Shown here: positions 1-9,372 of the stretch, piece by piece
How positions within the stretch are numbered: the first letter of the stretch is position 1
Layout of the letters: each line of letters begins with the position of its first letter
Source of the DNA: Gonioctena quinquepunctata
Lineage: Eukaryota > Arthropoda > Insecta > Coleoptera > Chrysomelidae
NCBI GenBank assembly: GCA_018342105.1
Contig: JAFIRS010004563.1
Location: 18,354 to 82,353 of the forward strand
DNA length: 64,000 nucleotides
Reading direction: 5' to 3'
Notes under the pieces: generated by a model
Database searches by the model: none
Told to the model about the DNA's origin: nothing
What the model saw: only the letters and a program-made list of their open reading frames with translations
Position numbers and translations under genes: made by a program

Positions 1-290
1 AACCTCATTCCAGTGGGTTCTGAATTGGTCAGCGCCAAAACTCTTCCTTTGTAGTAACCACAGAAGGGTTCTGGGCCAGGAAATTGGCAAGGCTATCTGC
101 TTCCTCATTGCCTTCGATTCCCTTAAAACCTGGCACCTACATCAAAGTGACCTGATTGTTCGTAGCCAGTTCTCTCAGGGAGAGTTTGCAGTCCAAAGTC
201 CGTCCAGTGTGTGTATGTGATATAGATTTCTGCCCCCCTGGAGCCACTCCCAAGGCATTCTTGGGCGAAAATTTCTCTAGCATGGATTTC
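1..290 (-). pseudogene. LINE RNase H domain remnant
   Basis: Read on the minus strand, this stretch translates to the C-terminal half of a retrotransposon RNase H. The run VPGFKGIEGNEEADSLAN (about 75-135) carries the His-region/GNEEAD signature of the last catalytic Asp. Upstream residues LDCKLSLRELATNNQVTL fit the strand preceding the catalytic loop. In LINEs this domain removes template RNA during target-primed reverse transcription. The Trp normally found just before VPG is replaced by an in-frame TAG (near 135), and another stop follows FWR near 30, so this is a dead copy. The window edge truncates it, so the clade (I, R1 or jockey-like with RNase H) cannot be fixed. Seen: motif and stop. 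Known: family signature. Inferred: LINE origin. Confidence 0.75.
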
Positions 291-1265
291 TGACGTTTGT
301 TTGAAGGTTGTAGACGATGTGGTAACTTGATTACTGTCGTTCGTCGTGAAAACTTTTCAAATCCATCGAGACGAGGATTTGAAAGGTTTTCACGACGTTT
401 CGAATGCTTGTATCTGCAATCGTCTTCAGGTGAATACTGACAAGTTTAGGTGCTACTTACCTATTTATATGTCTGTTGGTGCAGTGGTGCGTGTAATTCT
501 AAATAGTCTCTTCGCGTGGGAAATAAGTCCCTATTCTTATTTTATTTATGTTTTTATATCGCAAAATTACGTATTTTCAATGTGAATTACTTATAACCAG
601 CATTCTTTGAAGAAACAGGCTCAATTACACTCCAATATTCTGTGTAGTGTATAATTTCACTTTAGAATCGTCGTAAGTGCCAATTCATCTCCACGCTCTA
701 CGACCTGAGATGTCAAAAGAATTCTGAAAAATATAATTATCGTAAAGGGCGCTGTAATCGCCAGAGCGTGAACAGATAAAAAGGTTATTTCCGATAGGTC
801 ATTGATGTAAAGTAGAGAGAACGCGGCAGGAATAATAGAACGATGGGGAACAATTACATTGCTACATGACGCTCGTAGTAAAATTGATTTTGGAGATGCG
901 GAAGGTTATTATAAAATGGAAAATCTAACTCAAAGGCGGAGATGTTCTACCTAACAATGTGGAAAAAAAAATCCGGCTGATATTATTTTTTTGGAATATA
1001 AAGCAACTACACGTTTATAATAATTATAGAGAATATGGGGGGGGGGGGTCGAGGAACACTTTTGAAATGAAGAAATCTGTATTTTTTTACAAAATACATT
1101 CATTAATGTATATACAAAGAACCGCCAATAAACTGTTTTCTTTATTATATGGTTTACATGAGTTGTTCGTTTTATGCCAAATAATTACCCATTTTTGTGT
1201 AATCAATAGTTTTCGAGATAGTGGTGTAAATCCTCTAATAATAATATCATAACTGATTCTAGAGT
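291..1265. other. AT-rich spacer, no gene recognised
   Basis: Apart from the hairpin at 342-397 and a G-run near 1036, I see no coding pattern, terminal repeat or RNA gene. Short open frames here look like chance. Confidence 0.6.
342..397. repeat. Hairpin with 23-bp arms
   Basis: Arms 342-364 and 375-397 are reverse complements with one mismatch (T/G), separated by a 10-nt loop. As RNA the mismatch becomes a G-U pair on one strand. It may be a small inverted duplication or MITE remnant; nothing shows expression. Confidence 0.8.
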
Positions 1266-2563
1266 AACCCCTGTTACTTTAGCAATAAATCCAGCAATAT
1301 TTTTATACGTAACCCTGCTAGCACCATATTCTGTCAGAACGTTCATAAAGGAGAATAATTAAAAATGCCATCAAGAAATCCAAATAACCGAGCGTCGGGA
1401 GCAGGTTGGTTTCGGCAAAATTTTTATTAAAGGTCATGCCACCACCATATTTCGTCAGATTGTTCATGAAGGAGGCTAATGTATGATTACATCAACACAA
1501 AAAAATTACCGAGCGTCGGAGTCGGGTTGGCCTCAGCAATATTTTTATTGGATTTCCTGCCACCACCATATTTTGTCAGATTGTTCATGAAGGAGGCTAA
1601 TGTATGATTACATCAACACAAAAAAGTTACCGAGCGTCGGGGGCAGGTTGGCCTCAGCAATATTTTTTTGGATTCCTGCTACCCCTTTTCCGTGAGGATT
1701 CGTGAAAAGAGGGGGTTCCAACAAGAGAAAAAAAAGACTGAGCGGTCGGGGGCGGGTTGGCCCCAGCAATATTTTTATCAAAGGTCCTGCCACCACCATA
1801 TTTCGCCAGAGCTTTTATGAAGGAGGCTAATGCACGATAATACAGATAAAAATTACTGAGCGTCGGGGCGGTATAGCGGTCGCATGATGAAGAATAATGG
1901 AGGATTCCATCGGTAAAAACAAATTTCCGAGCGTCGGGGGTGTGTTGGCATCAGAAATATTTTTATTAGAGTTCCTGTCACCACCATATTTTGTTAGAGC
2001 ATTCATGATGAAGAATAATGCATGATTCCATCTGCAACACAAAATTACCGATTGTCAGGGAGGGTTGCCGCCGCCGCCATCCTTATTTTTTCAGTTGATG
2101 GAATCGTGCATAAGCCTCCTTCATGATTGCTCTGACGGAATATTCTGGTGGCAAGATCTTCAATAGAAATAATGCTGAGGCCAACCCGCCCCCAACGCAC
2201 GGAAATTTGTTCATGTTGATGTAATCGTGCATTATTCTCTTTTATGAACGCTCTGACCAAATATGGTGGTGGTAGGATCTTTAATCAAAATATTGCGGCT
2301 GCCTTCTCGCCCCCGATGCTCGGTAAGTCAGATTCGTCGATAACATCGCTCATTGTTCTCCCTCAAGAACGTTCCGACAAAATTTGAAGGTTGCAGAGTG
2401 TCTAATGAAAATTTTGCCTCCAAACCGCCCCCGACGCTTGGTAATTTGGATTTCTTAATGACATTTTCAATTATTCTCCTTTATGAACGTTCCGACAGAA
2501 TATGGGGCTAGCAGGGTTACGTATAAAAATATTGCTGGATTTATTGCTAAAGTAACCGGGGTA
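1266..2563. mobile_element. Foldback-type element with subunit-built arms (FB1)
   Basis: The two ends are reverse complements: 1266 onward (ACCCCTGTTACTTTAGC...) matches the complement of the sequence ending near 2563 for well over 90 bases. Each arm is made of ~120-bp subunits that carry the core CGAGCGTCGGGG and a CACCACCATATTYYGTCAG box. The subunits face right from ~1300 to ~2060 and left from ~2070 to ~2540, so the whole ~1.3 kb is a large imperfect palindrome centred near 2068. Open frames on the minus strand that repeat PPTLGN are just this satellite translated. Long arms of direct subrepeats with almost no core are the hallmark of foldback (FB/Galileo-like) elements. No transposase is present, so it would be non-autonomous. 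Target-site duplication is not clear. Confidence 0.75.
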
Positions 2564-3019
2564 ATGTAATATGTTTCAATAATGTAGGTATGCATGTATG
2601 TATAAATACGTCTTTTTCAATAATAATATTTCAAAACTAAATGTTTTTCATTTTTGAATGAAATTTAGAAAGTTATAAAACTAAATCTTGCAGGGTGATC
2701 CTGGTTCTATTTAAAATTGTCAGTGCCGAGTTCGTGAGCGAACCGCAAATTTGTTATTCTGAATTTTTAATAGGCATGAAAATTCAAAGATTTAAAACGA
2801 AAAACGTGGGGCGCACGCAATAGATAATTGATGAATAGTTCACCTGATGAAGAATGTCACGGGGTCTGTCAAATGACTTGAAACTTCATGACCGTGTAGC
2901 CTAAATGTATAGAGATACACCTGTTTTTGTTTCATTTCAATCAAGCGAGTAGTGTTGAAGTTATGACAATTTTAGTTTCCGTTCTATTCAAATATTTCGG
3001 GCGAGTGCGCCATGCCTGC

Positions 3020-3038
3020 GTGACGTCATTTTACAACG
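3020..3038 (+). promoter_or_regulatory. CRE-type promoter block, left
   Basis: GTGACGTCATTTTACAACG contains the palindromic CRE/ATF core TGACGTCA and lies ~120 bp before the ATG at 3161. One base differs from the inverted block at 4080-4098. Confidence 0.5.
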
Positions 3039-3160
3039 CAACGTTCTCACCGTACACTCAATCATTGCTTTGCTATCGGATATCCGACCACAATCACGTT
3101 TCTAACCCAAGTTTCTATGTGAATCAGTGTTACACTAGTGTTATAAGTATAATATTAGAT

Positions 3161-3886
3161 ATGGATGACGGTTTTGAAAAAGGACAATCTGATAACTTGC
3201 CCGAAATAGACGGGTTAATGGTCGCCCACTATTATTCAAATAACTCCGATTTCTTGGCCGCCGAGATGCAAGGAGTAAAAATCCAAAAGTAAGTATTACT
3301 TAATAACATTTTACTTTTTATCATAAATTTTTTGATCCCTATAAGTACATATTTCTCATAACTAGTGTTTTATAAATGTACATCATACGTCATATTGTTA
3401 CTATGAACATCTTACTTGACATCAAGTTCCTGAGAAGGAAGAATGCGTAGGTATTTGTAACAGGGTGGGACTTATTAAAAACAATACTGTGTTATTGTAC
3501 CTACAAAGTTTGGATCATGACTTACATTTTGTATTTTTTTAATATGTAATGTAACAAAAAATTAACATAGTAAACATAACCTGAACATTTTAAACTTTTT
3601 AAAATTTGAACCCATGAAATATTTTTTTCAAAAGTAGGTTATTATTAGGATGCACGCGACTACACCTATCAAATATTATTAAGCCAAGATGAAAAACCTC
3701 TTATATTGATTTCCTCTTCAATGTGATCGTGGATGAGTGCAATTTTACGTATTTAATTTTTTATATATTAGATCAACTTACGTTTATTTTAGATCGGCTA
3801 GAAACAGCTCCGGCGACGCTATTGGATATGTATAAGTTGAAAGAGATATTTGTACAGTGAAATGCAGAATCACCCCAGAACATCAT
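3161..3886 (+). pseudogene. SWIM-type zinc finger transposon protein, N-terminal exons
   Basis: Exon 1 (3161-3288) opens with ATG and encodes ~42 residues ending FLAAEMQGVKIQ. It is followed by a strong donor, GTAAGT, at 3289. An acceptor TTTTAG at 3787-3792 opens exon 2 in phase, giving SARNSSGDAIGYV, a stop, then VERDICTVKCRITPEHH. The order fits the start of insect SWIM/YqaJ-associated proteins, where GYVQ-x-R-x-x-x-CTVKC-x-x-x-PEH is the usual pattern. The TAA at 3833 sits where Gln is expected (one base change from CAA). The SWIM Cys-x-Cys...Cys-x-His part and the nuclease are absent because the frame runs into the opposing THAP exon at ~3886. Seen: splice sites, frame, stop. Family identity rests on recall, so moderate certainty. 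Confidence 0.55.
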
Positions 3887-4021
3887 GATTTGCATCCATT
3901 TCTTTCGACTTTTAGGTTCGAAAGCAACAATAAAAAACAACTTTTCGGGTGCGTTAGTAGTTTTATTTAAACACTTTGGCACAATACACGATTTTCTAGT
4001 TTCTCCATTCGACATTCTCAT
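3886..4021 (-). pseudogene. THAP zinc finger, first exon fragment
   Basis: Reading leftwards from an ATG at 4015 (or the upstream ATG at 4021), the protein begins MSNGETRKSCIVPKC and continues to EPKSRKKWMQIM. The C-x4-C pair, the basic KSRKKW segment and the position near the N terminus fit a THAP DNA-binding domain. This domain recognises DNA through a C2CH zinc site and is frequent in P-element and Harbinger-type transposases. The second half (the later Cys-x2-His) is missing, as the frame runs into the opposite-strand SWIM exon. The CRE-type block at 4080-4098 lies ~65-80 bp upstream of this start. It could be a host THAP fragment, but its juxtaposition with a SWIM gene start argues for a transposon. 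Confidence 0.55.
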
Positions 4022-4079
4022 CAATTTTCGACGCAAACTACATACACACAGCTCGGAAGCAGAGCACGCCCTAACCGAC

Positions 4080-4098
4080 CGTTGTAAAGTGACGTCAC
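4080..4098 (-). promoter_or_regulatory. CRE-type promoter block, right
   Basis: On the minus strand it reads GTGACGTCACTTTACAACG, one mismatch from the block at 3020-3038, and points at the THAP start. It has the same CRE core and probably lies within a terminal inverted repeat. Confidence 0.5.
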
Positions 4099-4351
4099 AG
4101 CGGCCAATGACTCCGCGTCGTCGCACGCCTAGCTAAACAATTAAATGTTTCGGAAAGTATAAGACGTATCAAAAAAATAGTTTTACGATATTTTTTCATT
4201 TTTAATAGAGTGTACTGTAAGGCAAAAATCAAAAGTTGGTGATATTCTTCATTCACTAACAATTCTATCGCACTGCATGATATGAACTGTCAAAGGCAGC
4301 TACTAGCTACCCTCTTATCAATTGCATGCGCCCACTTGTTTTATTTCAAAT

Positions 4352-4466
4352 CTTACAAGTATTTTCATAGCTATTGCAAATTCACAATAACAAATTTTCA
4401 GGACATACAGATTATCCTGAAAATTTGTTTTTGTGAATTTGCAATAGCTATGAAAATCCTTGTAAG
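4352..4466. repeat. Long hairpin, ~50-bp arms, plus dispersed repeat
   Basis: Arms at about 4352-4404 and 4415-4466 are inverted copies with few mismatches and a ~10-nt loop. Sequence from the left arm and the downstream flank (to ~4545) recurs at 52764-52890, where only one arm is present. This is therefore a dispersed repeat with an inverted duplication here. It could fold as a hairpin RNA if transcribed. Confidence 0.75.
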
Positions 4467-4612
4467 GAGGGAGGGTTAGGAATCTGTATTGGGTAATAAA
4501 TCTGGGTGGGGCTAGGACAAATAATTTTTTACTTTTTAGCCCGTTTAAGAAACGCGGTACTTACATTTAAAAAAATATTATTTTCTGCTGTTTAGTCTTG
4601 ATGATATTATAA

Positions 4613-5485
4613 CAGAGACATATAGCAAATTTTAGGATTATTTGAGTTTCTCTTCACCTAGTTTCAAATTCTAGCTCATTGGGAAAATAGTTTGGAATCT
4701 ATTGCTCCTTACTTCTATTATTATTATCATTACAGACATACAGACAGACAGGGAAGCGAATTAATATTGCATTGTCATCCAGTTCTGACCCAAGTTCAGA
4801 GGTTCAACCCTTTTAAAATTCAGTTCTGAGCTATGTTCAAAGTTCTGAATCTCTAGTTCACCGGGAAGTTAATTTCAAACAGATTGTTCCTTATTATTAT
4901 TATAATCATCATTATGGACCAACAGACAAGAAAGCGAGTTTATATTCCATTGTCAACTTGTTCTGAGCTATGTTTGGAGTTTCAAGTCTCTAGCTCATCA
5001 GAAAGTTAGTTCAAGATCGATTTCAAGACTTGTACCGAACAGATAGACAGGAAAACAGACAAACATACAGACAAGACAGCGAGTTGATATTGCTTCGTCA
5101 TCTAGTTCTGAGCTGTGTTCAAAATTTCAAGTCTCTACTTCACCGGGAAGTTAATTTGAAATAGATTGCTCCTCACTATTATTACCGACGAACAGACAGA
5201 TAAGAGAACGAGTTTATATTGCATTTTCAACTAGTTCTGAGCTATGTTCAAAGTTTCAAGACTCTTGCTCATCGGGGAGTTAGTTTGAAATCGATTACTA
5301 CTCACTCTCATTATTATTACAGACAAAAAAGTAACAGACAGACAAGAAAACGAATTAGTATTGCACTGTGATCCAGTTTTGAGCTATGTCTGGAATTTCA
5401 AGTCCCTAGCTCATCAAGAAGTTAGTTTCAAATCGTTTGCAAAATTTTAAGCGAACAGACAGACAAACAGACACGAAAGCGAGTT
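4613..5485 (+). repeat. Tandem array of ~165-bp RTE/SINE-tail-like monomers
   Basis: About five to six diverged copies share the order: ACAGACAGACA-type run, GAAAGCGAGTTTATATTGCA, a TTCTGAGCTATGTTC block, TCTAGCTCATCGGGAAGTTA, then ATTATTATT. The monomers are truncated to different extents. Similar ACAGACAGACA tails end RTE-type LINEs and their SINEs in many insects, so the array probably grew from such a tail. No coding potential. Confidence 0.7.
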
Positions 5486-5736
5486 AATAAAAACGTGTTA
5501 AAATGGAGGATCTCATCGTGATAATTTGAAGGGAGGTGAGACAAGAGAAGGCCTGTCTTGTTGAGAGAAACAGGTTTTTTGTCTTGTCTTGATATACATT
5601 TCGTCTTGGTTGACTGTAACATATGAATAGCAAGCTGAAAACAATTGAAAATCAAAATGCTTAGCCTCAAGACAGCTCACTACAAATACTTTTGCAATAG
5701 GTAAATGTTGGTCGACTATCCATCTGAAAACAACAA

Positions 5737-6160
5737 ATTTCCTGGCTAATGCTTCGACGGACGTTAGATTACATCCTATCGATAAACGTGCAAAGTCCTA
5801 CGAGGTTACTTTGCAAATGTTTGTTGCGAAATGGATGAATAATAACTTCTTTACTAGGGCTGACTACCTGTTGACCGGTTTCGGGGTATTTGTCCCTCAT
5901 CAGTACAGGGTGAAATCAAGCAGACAATGATTATTGTCTGCGAAACCGAATAAGATGATCAAAATTCATCCACTTCTCAGTTTTCTCCAGGATTTCATCA
6001 TTAAATTGGAGAACAACACTAGCTAACGCCACCTCGACAGAACTACTGCAAGTCCTCGAGGCATTAGCCAGGAAAGTAGTTATTTTTTTAGGTGTATTCG
6101 AGTAACATACATTCATTGTATAGGTATTTATTGTCAGCTGTTTTGGGGAAGGCATTTTTC
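5737..6160. other. Inverted pair of coding-like segments around the ribozyme
   Basis: The plus strand from ~5735 reads FLANASTDV... without a stop to ~5930. The minus strand from 6155 reads KKITTFLANASRTC... to 5931. Both contain FLANAS and later KWMN, so they are inverted, diverged copies of one coding segment, with the hammerhead motif lying within the plus-strand copy. I do not recognise the protein. The position beside a Penelope-type hammerhead suggests part of a Penelope-like element, but no reverse transcriptase or GIY-YIG motif is visible. Confidence 0.4.
5866..5910 (-). ncRNA. Hammerhead ribozyme motif (Penelope-like type)
   Basis: On the minus strand the conserved core CTGATGA (5903-5897) is followed by a short stem II, GGG...CCC, with loop CAAATA, then GAAAC (5882-5878) and GGTC (5876-5873). 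The cleavage-site C is 5873. Stem I is CCTGT (5909-5905) pairing with ACAGG (5871-5867). Stem III is minimal (A-U, C-G with a 2-nt loop), which is typical of the hammerheads described in Penelope-like elements; these often act as dimers. The CAAATA loop matches, from memory, the schistosome satellite hammerhead. All catalytic core positions I can check are intact. Inferred: self-cleaving activity and Penelope-like origin. Confidence 0.8.
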
Positions 6161-6834
6161 ATTTTCAATTCAAAACAAGAAGAAGCATTTTCTTGTCTTG
6201 TCTCGACAAGAGGCATCACTAAATATTTTCGGTCATACCTCATGGCTGTTTGTACATTCATTTGAATTTGTCAACTAGTTTCCTGAAATATTTTCGATCT
6301 ATATGATGATCAGCAAATCTTCAATTGCGTGCCGATTCCTTTGGGCCTTTCCAATGTCCTGAATTTTCTCTTCGACAGGACAAACACGAACCATGATATT
6401 ATTCGAAATTATTCGAAAAAGTATGACTCTTTATAAATTCAGATTCACAAGATCACAGACTTTTTCGCGTGCGATAGATCCATTAAAATGATGTACAGCT
6501 GCTATAATTCGTTATAAATATGAAGGGAAGCTGAGTGGGTAGAGATAATGGACACTAATGATTCATCAAAGAGAATATTATTACATTGAGATGTCATTCG
6601 ATGAAATCAATTAAGTGTAATTTTCCAGTCCTCCTATGAGATTACCCGTCTAACTGTTTAGAATATAGAGTTTTTCAATTGAATCCTTGGAAAAACCAAT
6701 TCAATAATAGGGAATCGTACTGGTCAGAAATATCTCTCTTTTCACTTGCTCTTTGTTCATGATAAATGTTCCGTTATGTGGCTTGCGGTAAGTGTTGACT
6801 GGTAGAAATGTTATGTAAGAAAAAAGCGTTATGC
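6161..6834. other. Spacer, nothing recognised
   Basis: AT-rich sequence. A small run of CTTGTCTTGTCTCGACAAG near 6190 echoes similar CTTGTCTTG words near 5580, perhaps marking one diverged repeat. No gene seen. Confidence 0.5.
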
Positions 6835-7533
6835 CCTCTGTCTCTGTCTCTGTCTCTGTCTCTGTCTCTCTGTCTCTGTCTCTGTCTCTGTCTCTGTCTC
6901 TGTCTCTGTCTCTGTCTCTGTCTCTGTCTCTGTCTCTGTCTCTGTCTCTGTCTCTGTCTCTGTCTCTGTCTCTGTCTCTGTCTCTGTCTCTGTCTCTGTC
7001 TCTGTCTCTGTCTCTGTCTCTGTCTCTGTCTCTGTCTCTGTCTCTGTCTCTGTCTCTGTCTCTGTCTCTGTCTCTGTCTCTGTCTCTGTCCCCTGTCTCT
7101 GTCTCTGTCTCTGTCTCTGTCTCTGTCTCTGTCTCTGTCTCTGTCTCTGTCTCTGTCTCTGTCTCTGTCTCTGTCCTGTCTCTGTCTCTGTCTCTGTCTC
7201 TGTCTCTGTCTCTGTCTCTGTCTCTGTCTCTGTCTCTGTCTCTGTCTCTGTCTCTGTCTCTGTCTCTGTCTCTGTCTCTGTCTCTGTCTCTGTCTCTGTC
7301 TCTGTCTCTGTCTCTGTCTCCTGTCTCTGTCTCTGTCTCTGTCTCCTGTCTCTGTCTCTGTCTCGTCTCTGTCTCTGTCTCTGTCTCTGTCTCTGTCTCT
7401 GTCTCTGTCTCTGTCTCTGTCTCTGTCTCTGTCTCTGTCTCTGTCTCTGTCTCTGTCTCTGTCTCTGTCTCTGTCTCTGTCTCTGTCTCTGTCTCTGTCT
7501 CTGTCTCTGTCTCAGTCTCTGTCTCTGTCTCTG

Positions 7534-7568
<35 letters not shown>

Positions 7569-7829
7569 GTCTCTGTCTCTGTCTCTGTCTCTGTCTCTGT
7601 CTCTGTCTCTGTCTCTGTCTCTGTCTCTGTCTCTGTCTCTGTCTCTGTCTCTGTCTCTGTCTCTGTCTCTGTCTCTGTCTCTGTCTCTGTCTCTGTCTCT
7701 GTCTCTGTCTCTGTCTCTGTCTCTGTCTCCTGTCTCTGTCTCTGTCTCTGTCCTCCTGTCTCTGTCTCTGTCTCTGTCTCTGTCTCTGTCTCTGTCTCTG
7801 TCTCTGTCTCTGTCTCTGTCTCTGTCTCT
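6835..7829. repeat. CTCTGT hexanucleotide microsatellite, ~1 kb
   Basis: Almost pure (CTCTGT)n, interrupted by short insertions or deletions near 7091, 7174, 7320, 7344, 7363, 7514, 7554 and 7729. The long open frames across it on both strands (ET, SLSL and CLCL repeats) are artefacts of the 6-base period, which has no stop in several frames. It lies in AT-rich sequence with no flanking gene. Confidence 0.97.
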
Positions 7830-8690
7830 TCTTTTCGTCTTGTCCGTCTCTCTTCTATTATTCGAGGTGTAGCGTCTAGCTCTTGCTCATACGATTCCGA
7901 AGGTGTACGAATCATCCGAACTGCTGTTCTGCTTGCGGAAAATTCAAAATGATACATGTGCGGTAGGATATCTATGCGAATACAAGTCGGATATTATCGT
8001 TGTGTGGTAATACGTGGAAGATATTTTTGTTTCTTTCATATTTCTATATAACTTGTGTTTGGATGATTATATCCTTTTTTGGATTTCTTATAATTTTTGT
8101 ATGCCGAAGTTGGATTGATGGTTTACATTGAATATGTGGCACGTGAATTTGATATAATATAACGAATAGTATTATCTGGAATAAAATACCTTCCACTGTG
8201 GCGGAGCAGTTTGGAAAGATGATGATATATAGGTATAGTATTGCATGGTATAATGACAGTTGAATGCGATGGAATAAAAAACGTCAACTTTCAAAGGGAA
8301 AAACATTGAGAAACAAGAAACACCAAATGGTGGATACATGAGATTGATGAGATTCCTGACGGGGGTCCCCCGACCGCAAATGATTTTTTTTATTATTCAG
8401 TTTTGTCCGCATTAACCATTTAGATTATCAGCGGGGTTCAATTCATTTTAAATATCACAGATAGGTAACTAGTCAATATATGTTCTGTGGGTTGAGGGTT
8501 ATTCGTAGGTCATTGGTTTCACATTGAGATTTGTAGGCAGGTTTCACATCTGTTAGACACATCCTGCTGAAACAACTGTTGATGTGTTAATTGCGAATGG
8601 CCAATGTGGAGCTTGGTGATAATCACTTGATATTTTCTACACAGCCCTGGGTATTGAATATAATTCAAATTTGGGTTGATTTCCAGTAAT
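7830..8690. other. Spacer, nothing recognised
   Basis: AT-rich, no convincing coding or repeat structure apart from minor low-complexity runs. Confidence 0.5.
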
Positions 8691-9372
8691 TTATTATTAT
8701 CCTGTTCATGCCATATCTCTCGCCAGGGGTTCTGTATTCGAGTCCGGATTTACCAATGAGTTGGATCAACACTCTATCGGTTATACTTTCCCCGGGATTG
8801 ACCAAGTACCTACCTTTCGGCCTAGCCTGGCACGACCCGAGGAGTAACCGAGATTGGGATACGCCCAATCAACGCGCCGGGTAATCCCAGCTACCGTTGT
8901 AGCTCAGCAACGGTGGGGCCACCTGATAAGACAGGCTACTGGCTATGGGATGTCAGTGCCCGAGCGGGTTAATGGGCCACTCCCCGCCGAGTAAGACAGG
9001 GAATACAATCATCCGGACCCATCGGATGAAGGACTCTCCCGTCTCTACCGAATTACGGTGTTGTTTTCCATTGGTACACTATCTAGTACCACGCCCCCCA
9101 GAGTCCAACACCATGTGGAGAGGCATCGGCTAACCTTTGGCTATCCTCCTCCCCCTGTGTACCCATGTCAACAAGATTCCTCTTGTTTCTTTTGATGGGT
9201 CGCCGTCGAATTGGTCTTTCGACCAAATACCACTCGTGTAACGTGTGACGAGTAACCGTTCGAGTGGAGGTTGGCCGAAGCTACTAATCCCGCTACCATG
9301 TTGATGGAGAGGGGGACCTGGACTTTGCCCAGCGGTGTCTGGGATCGTCACAGGTTCTCCCGTCCCGACGGC
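8691..9372. other. GC-rich block, possibly LINE untranslated region
   Basis: Base composition rises sharply relative to both sides, and the block abuts the RNase H remnant at 9373 directly. It contains a small perfect hairpin (CCGTTG 8894-8899 with CAACGG 8908-8913). Open frames exist on both strands (about 60-75 codons), but none resembles a known protein. GC-rich 5' untranslated regions are common in arthropod LINEs, so a second element joined to the RNase H fragment is one explanation. An unrelated insertion is another. Confidence 0.35.

Larger units (their letters stand above)
3000..4115. mobile_element. Deleted DNA transposon carrying two convergent gene starts
   Basis: A + strand SWIM-type exon pair (3161-3886) and a - strand THAP exon (4021-3886) meet tail to tail at ~3886. 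Outside each lies a near-identical 19-base promoter block with a CRE core (3020-3038; 4080-4098 inverted). Sequence similarity on both sides, and GC-rich GGCG-type flanks near 3000 and 4115, suggest terminal inverted repeats. From memory, ISL2EU/IS4EU-type elements (PIF/Harbinger-related) carry a THAP-containing DDE transposase plus a second gene with a YqaJ-type nuclease, and SWIM/YqaJ proteins are common in insects. The simplest reading is an internal deletion product that kept both 5' gene ends. The exact TIR edges and TSD could not be fixed. Confidence 0.5.

Noticed and set aside
1608..2260. Minus-strand ORFs with repeated PPTLGN
   Set aside because: They are satellite subunits of FB1 read in one frame, with no conserved protein.
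2838..2900. CTGATGA...GAAAC resembling a second hammerhead
   Set aside because: No GTC cleavage triplet at the right place and stem II does not pair cleanly.
6701..7957. Long open frames of ET, SLSL, CLCL or SVSV repeats (350-420 codons)
   Set aside because: Artefact of the CTCTGT hexanucleotide, which lacks stops in most frames on both strands.
8730..8765. TTCGAGTCC word suggesting a tRNA B box
   Set aside because: No pairing T-arm, no A box at the correct distance and no acceptor stem.
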